Source of the DNA: an uncultured Atopobium sp.
Lineage (GTDB): Bacteria; Actinomycetota; Coriobacteriia; Coriobacteriales; Atopobiaceae
Assembly (NCBI GenBank): GCA_937926845.1
Contig: CALBBS010000037.1
Span: 1-22,162 of the forward strand
Reading direction: 5' to 3'
DNA length: 22,162 nt
Shown in pieces: positions 21,862-22,162 of this stretch. A program made the translations under genes and the position numbers. Position 1 is the stretch's first letter. Each line of letters opens with the position of its first letter. The notes under the pieces are model-generated. The model was not told the origin of the DNA. It ran no database searches and was given only the letters and a program-made list of their open reading frames with translations.

Positions 21862-22162
21862 TTGGCTAGAAAACGCATACATAAAGGAAACCGTCGTCAG
21901 GGACGTGCAAAAGTCTCAAAGCGACCATCGGCGTTGCTTACAGGCACGCTGAGCCTTTCTCGCCCAGGAGTTGCTACCGTAAGCACCCCTGAGGGTACGT
22001 ATGCGCTGGCCAAGCATGGTATTTATGAGGCCATGCACGGAGACGAGGTTCAGGTTTCGCTTGTCTCGGCCAAGGGAAAGGCTCCTCTGGCAAACGTGCG
22101 CTTTGTGCTTGCGCGCGCTACTCAGACGTTTTTGGGCATCTACCATGACGCCGGACCACTTG
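21862..22162 (+). CDS. rnr: RNB-family exoribonuclease (RNase R-like), N-terminal part, cut by the window end
   Basis: The first 100 codons of a gene continue past the window. The protein begins with a basic stretch (ARKRIHKGNRRQGRAKVSKR). A small OB-fold-like cold-shock region follows: TGTLSLSRPGVATVSTPEG, then HGIYEAMHGDEVQVSLV, then a segment like RATQTFLGIYHDAGPL. This order resembles the N-terminal domains of RNase R/VacB, which degrades structured RNA 3' to 5'. The start is TTG 21862 with AGGAGG (21852-21857) 4 nt upstream; a TGA at 21838 in the same frame excludes a longer start, and no ATG or GTG is available near the SD. A hairpin GTCAGCGC-AAAAA-GCTCTGAC (21821-21841, one mismatch) lies just before the SD. 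The catalytic RNB domain is outside, so the call is moderate. Confidence 0.72.
   Translation, partial: MARKRIHKGNRRQGRAKVSKRPSALLTGTLSLSRPGVATVSTPEGTYALAKHGIYEAMHGDEVQVSLVSAKGKAPLANVRFVLARATQTFLGIYHDAGPL

Overview
The window looks like a chromosomal segment of a moderate-GC Gram-positive actinobacterium. My best guess is a member of the Coriobacteriia (Atopobium/Lancefieldella/Olsenella type). This is an inference from three things: strong GGAGG-type ribosome binding sites, an RF2 gene without the programmed frameshift, and a large BTAD/SARP-type regulator in a genome of only moderate GC. No database search was possible.

Layout. (1) 1-606: the 3' end of a 23S rRNA gene, a short spacer without tRNA, a 5S rRNA gene enclosed in a perfect 19-bp precursor stem, and an intrinsic terminator. 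(2) 607-3991: an AT-rich leader and a 1011-aa ATPase/TPR/BTAD regulator. (3) 4016-8828: a probable operon secA-prfB-yitT-like, with gaps of 2 nt and 1 nt. (4) 8934-9811: a minus-strand DeoR-family repressor with its own terminator. (5) 9812-15493: divergent from it, a sugar uptake and catabolism cluster. It encodes UlaABC-type PTS IIA, IIB and IIC, a small membrane protein, a KdsD-like SIS isomerase without CBS domains, a YagE/NanA-like dihydrodipicolinate-synthase-family aldolase, and a KDPG/KHG-type aldolase. The intergenic region of (4)/(5) is packed with GTTCAT/ATGAAC half-sites, the probable DeoR operators. (6) 15585-17637: ftsE (with an unusual ~110-residue acidic N-terminal extension) overlapping ftsX, then a terminator. 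(7) 17724-21680: a LysR regulator, an APC-family amino-acid permease and a metal-dependent amidohydrolase, ending in a strong terminator. (8) 21862-end: the start of an RNB-family exoribonuclease gene (RNase R-like), cut by the window edge.

How the genes may work together. The PTS cluster would phosphorylate an unidentified sugar or sugar acid during import, isomerise it (SIS protein) and split a 2-keto-3-deoxy type intermediate with one or both class I aldolases. No dehydratase or kinase is in the window, so the pathway is incomplete as seen. The permease and amidohydrolase form a plausible uptake-plus-hydrolysis pair for an amino-acid derivative or dipeptide, perhaps under the adjacent LysR regulator.

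The most unusual signal is in prfB. The RF2 stop-codon recognition tripeptide reads Ser-Pro-Thr instead of Ser-Pro-Phe. None of the 17 complete genes in the window ends in TGA (13 TAA, 4 TAG), and TGA is the codon that only RF2 reads. This deserves a genome-wide check.
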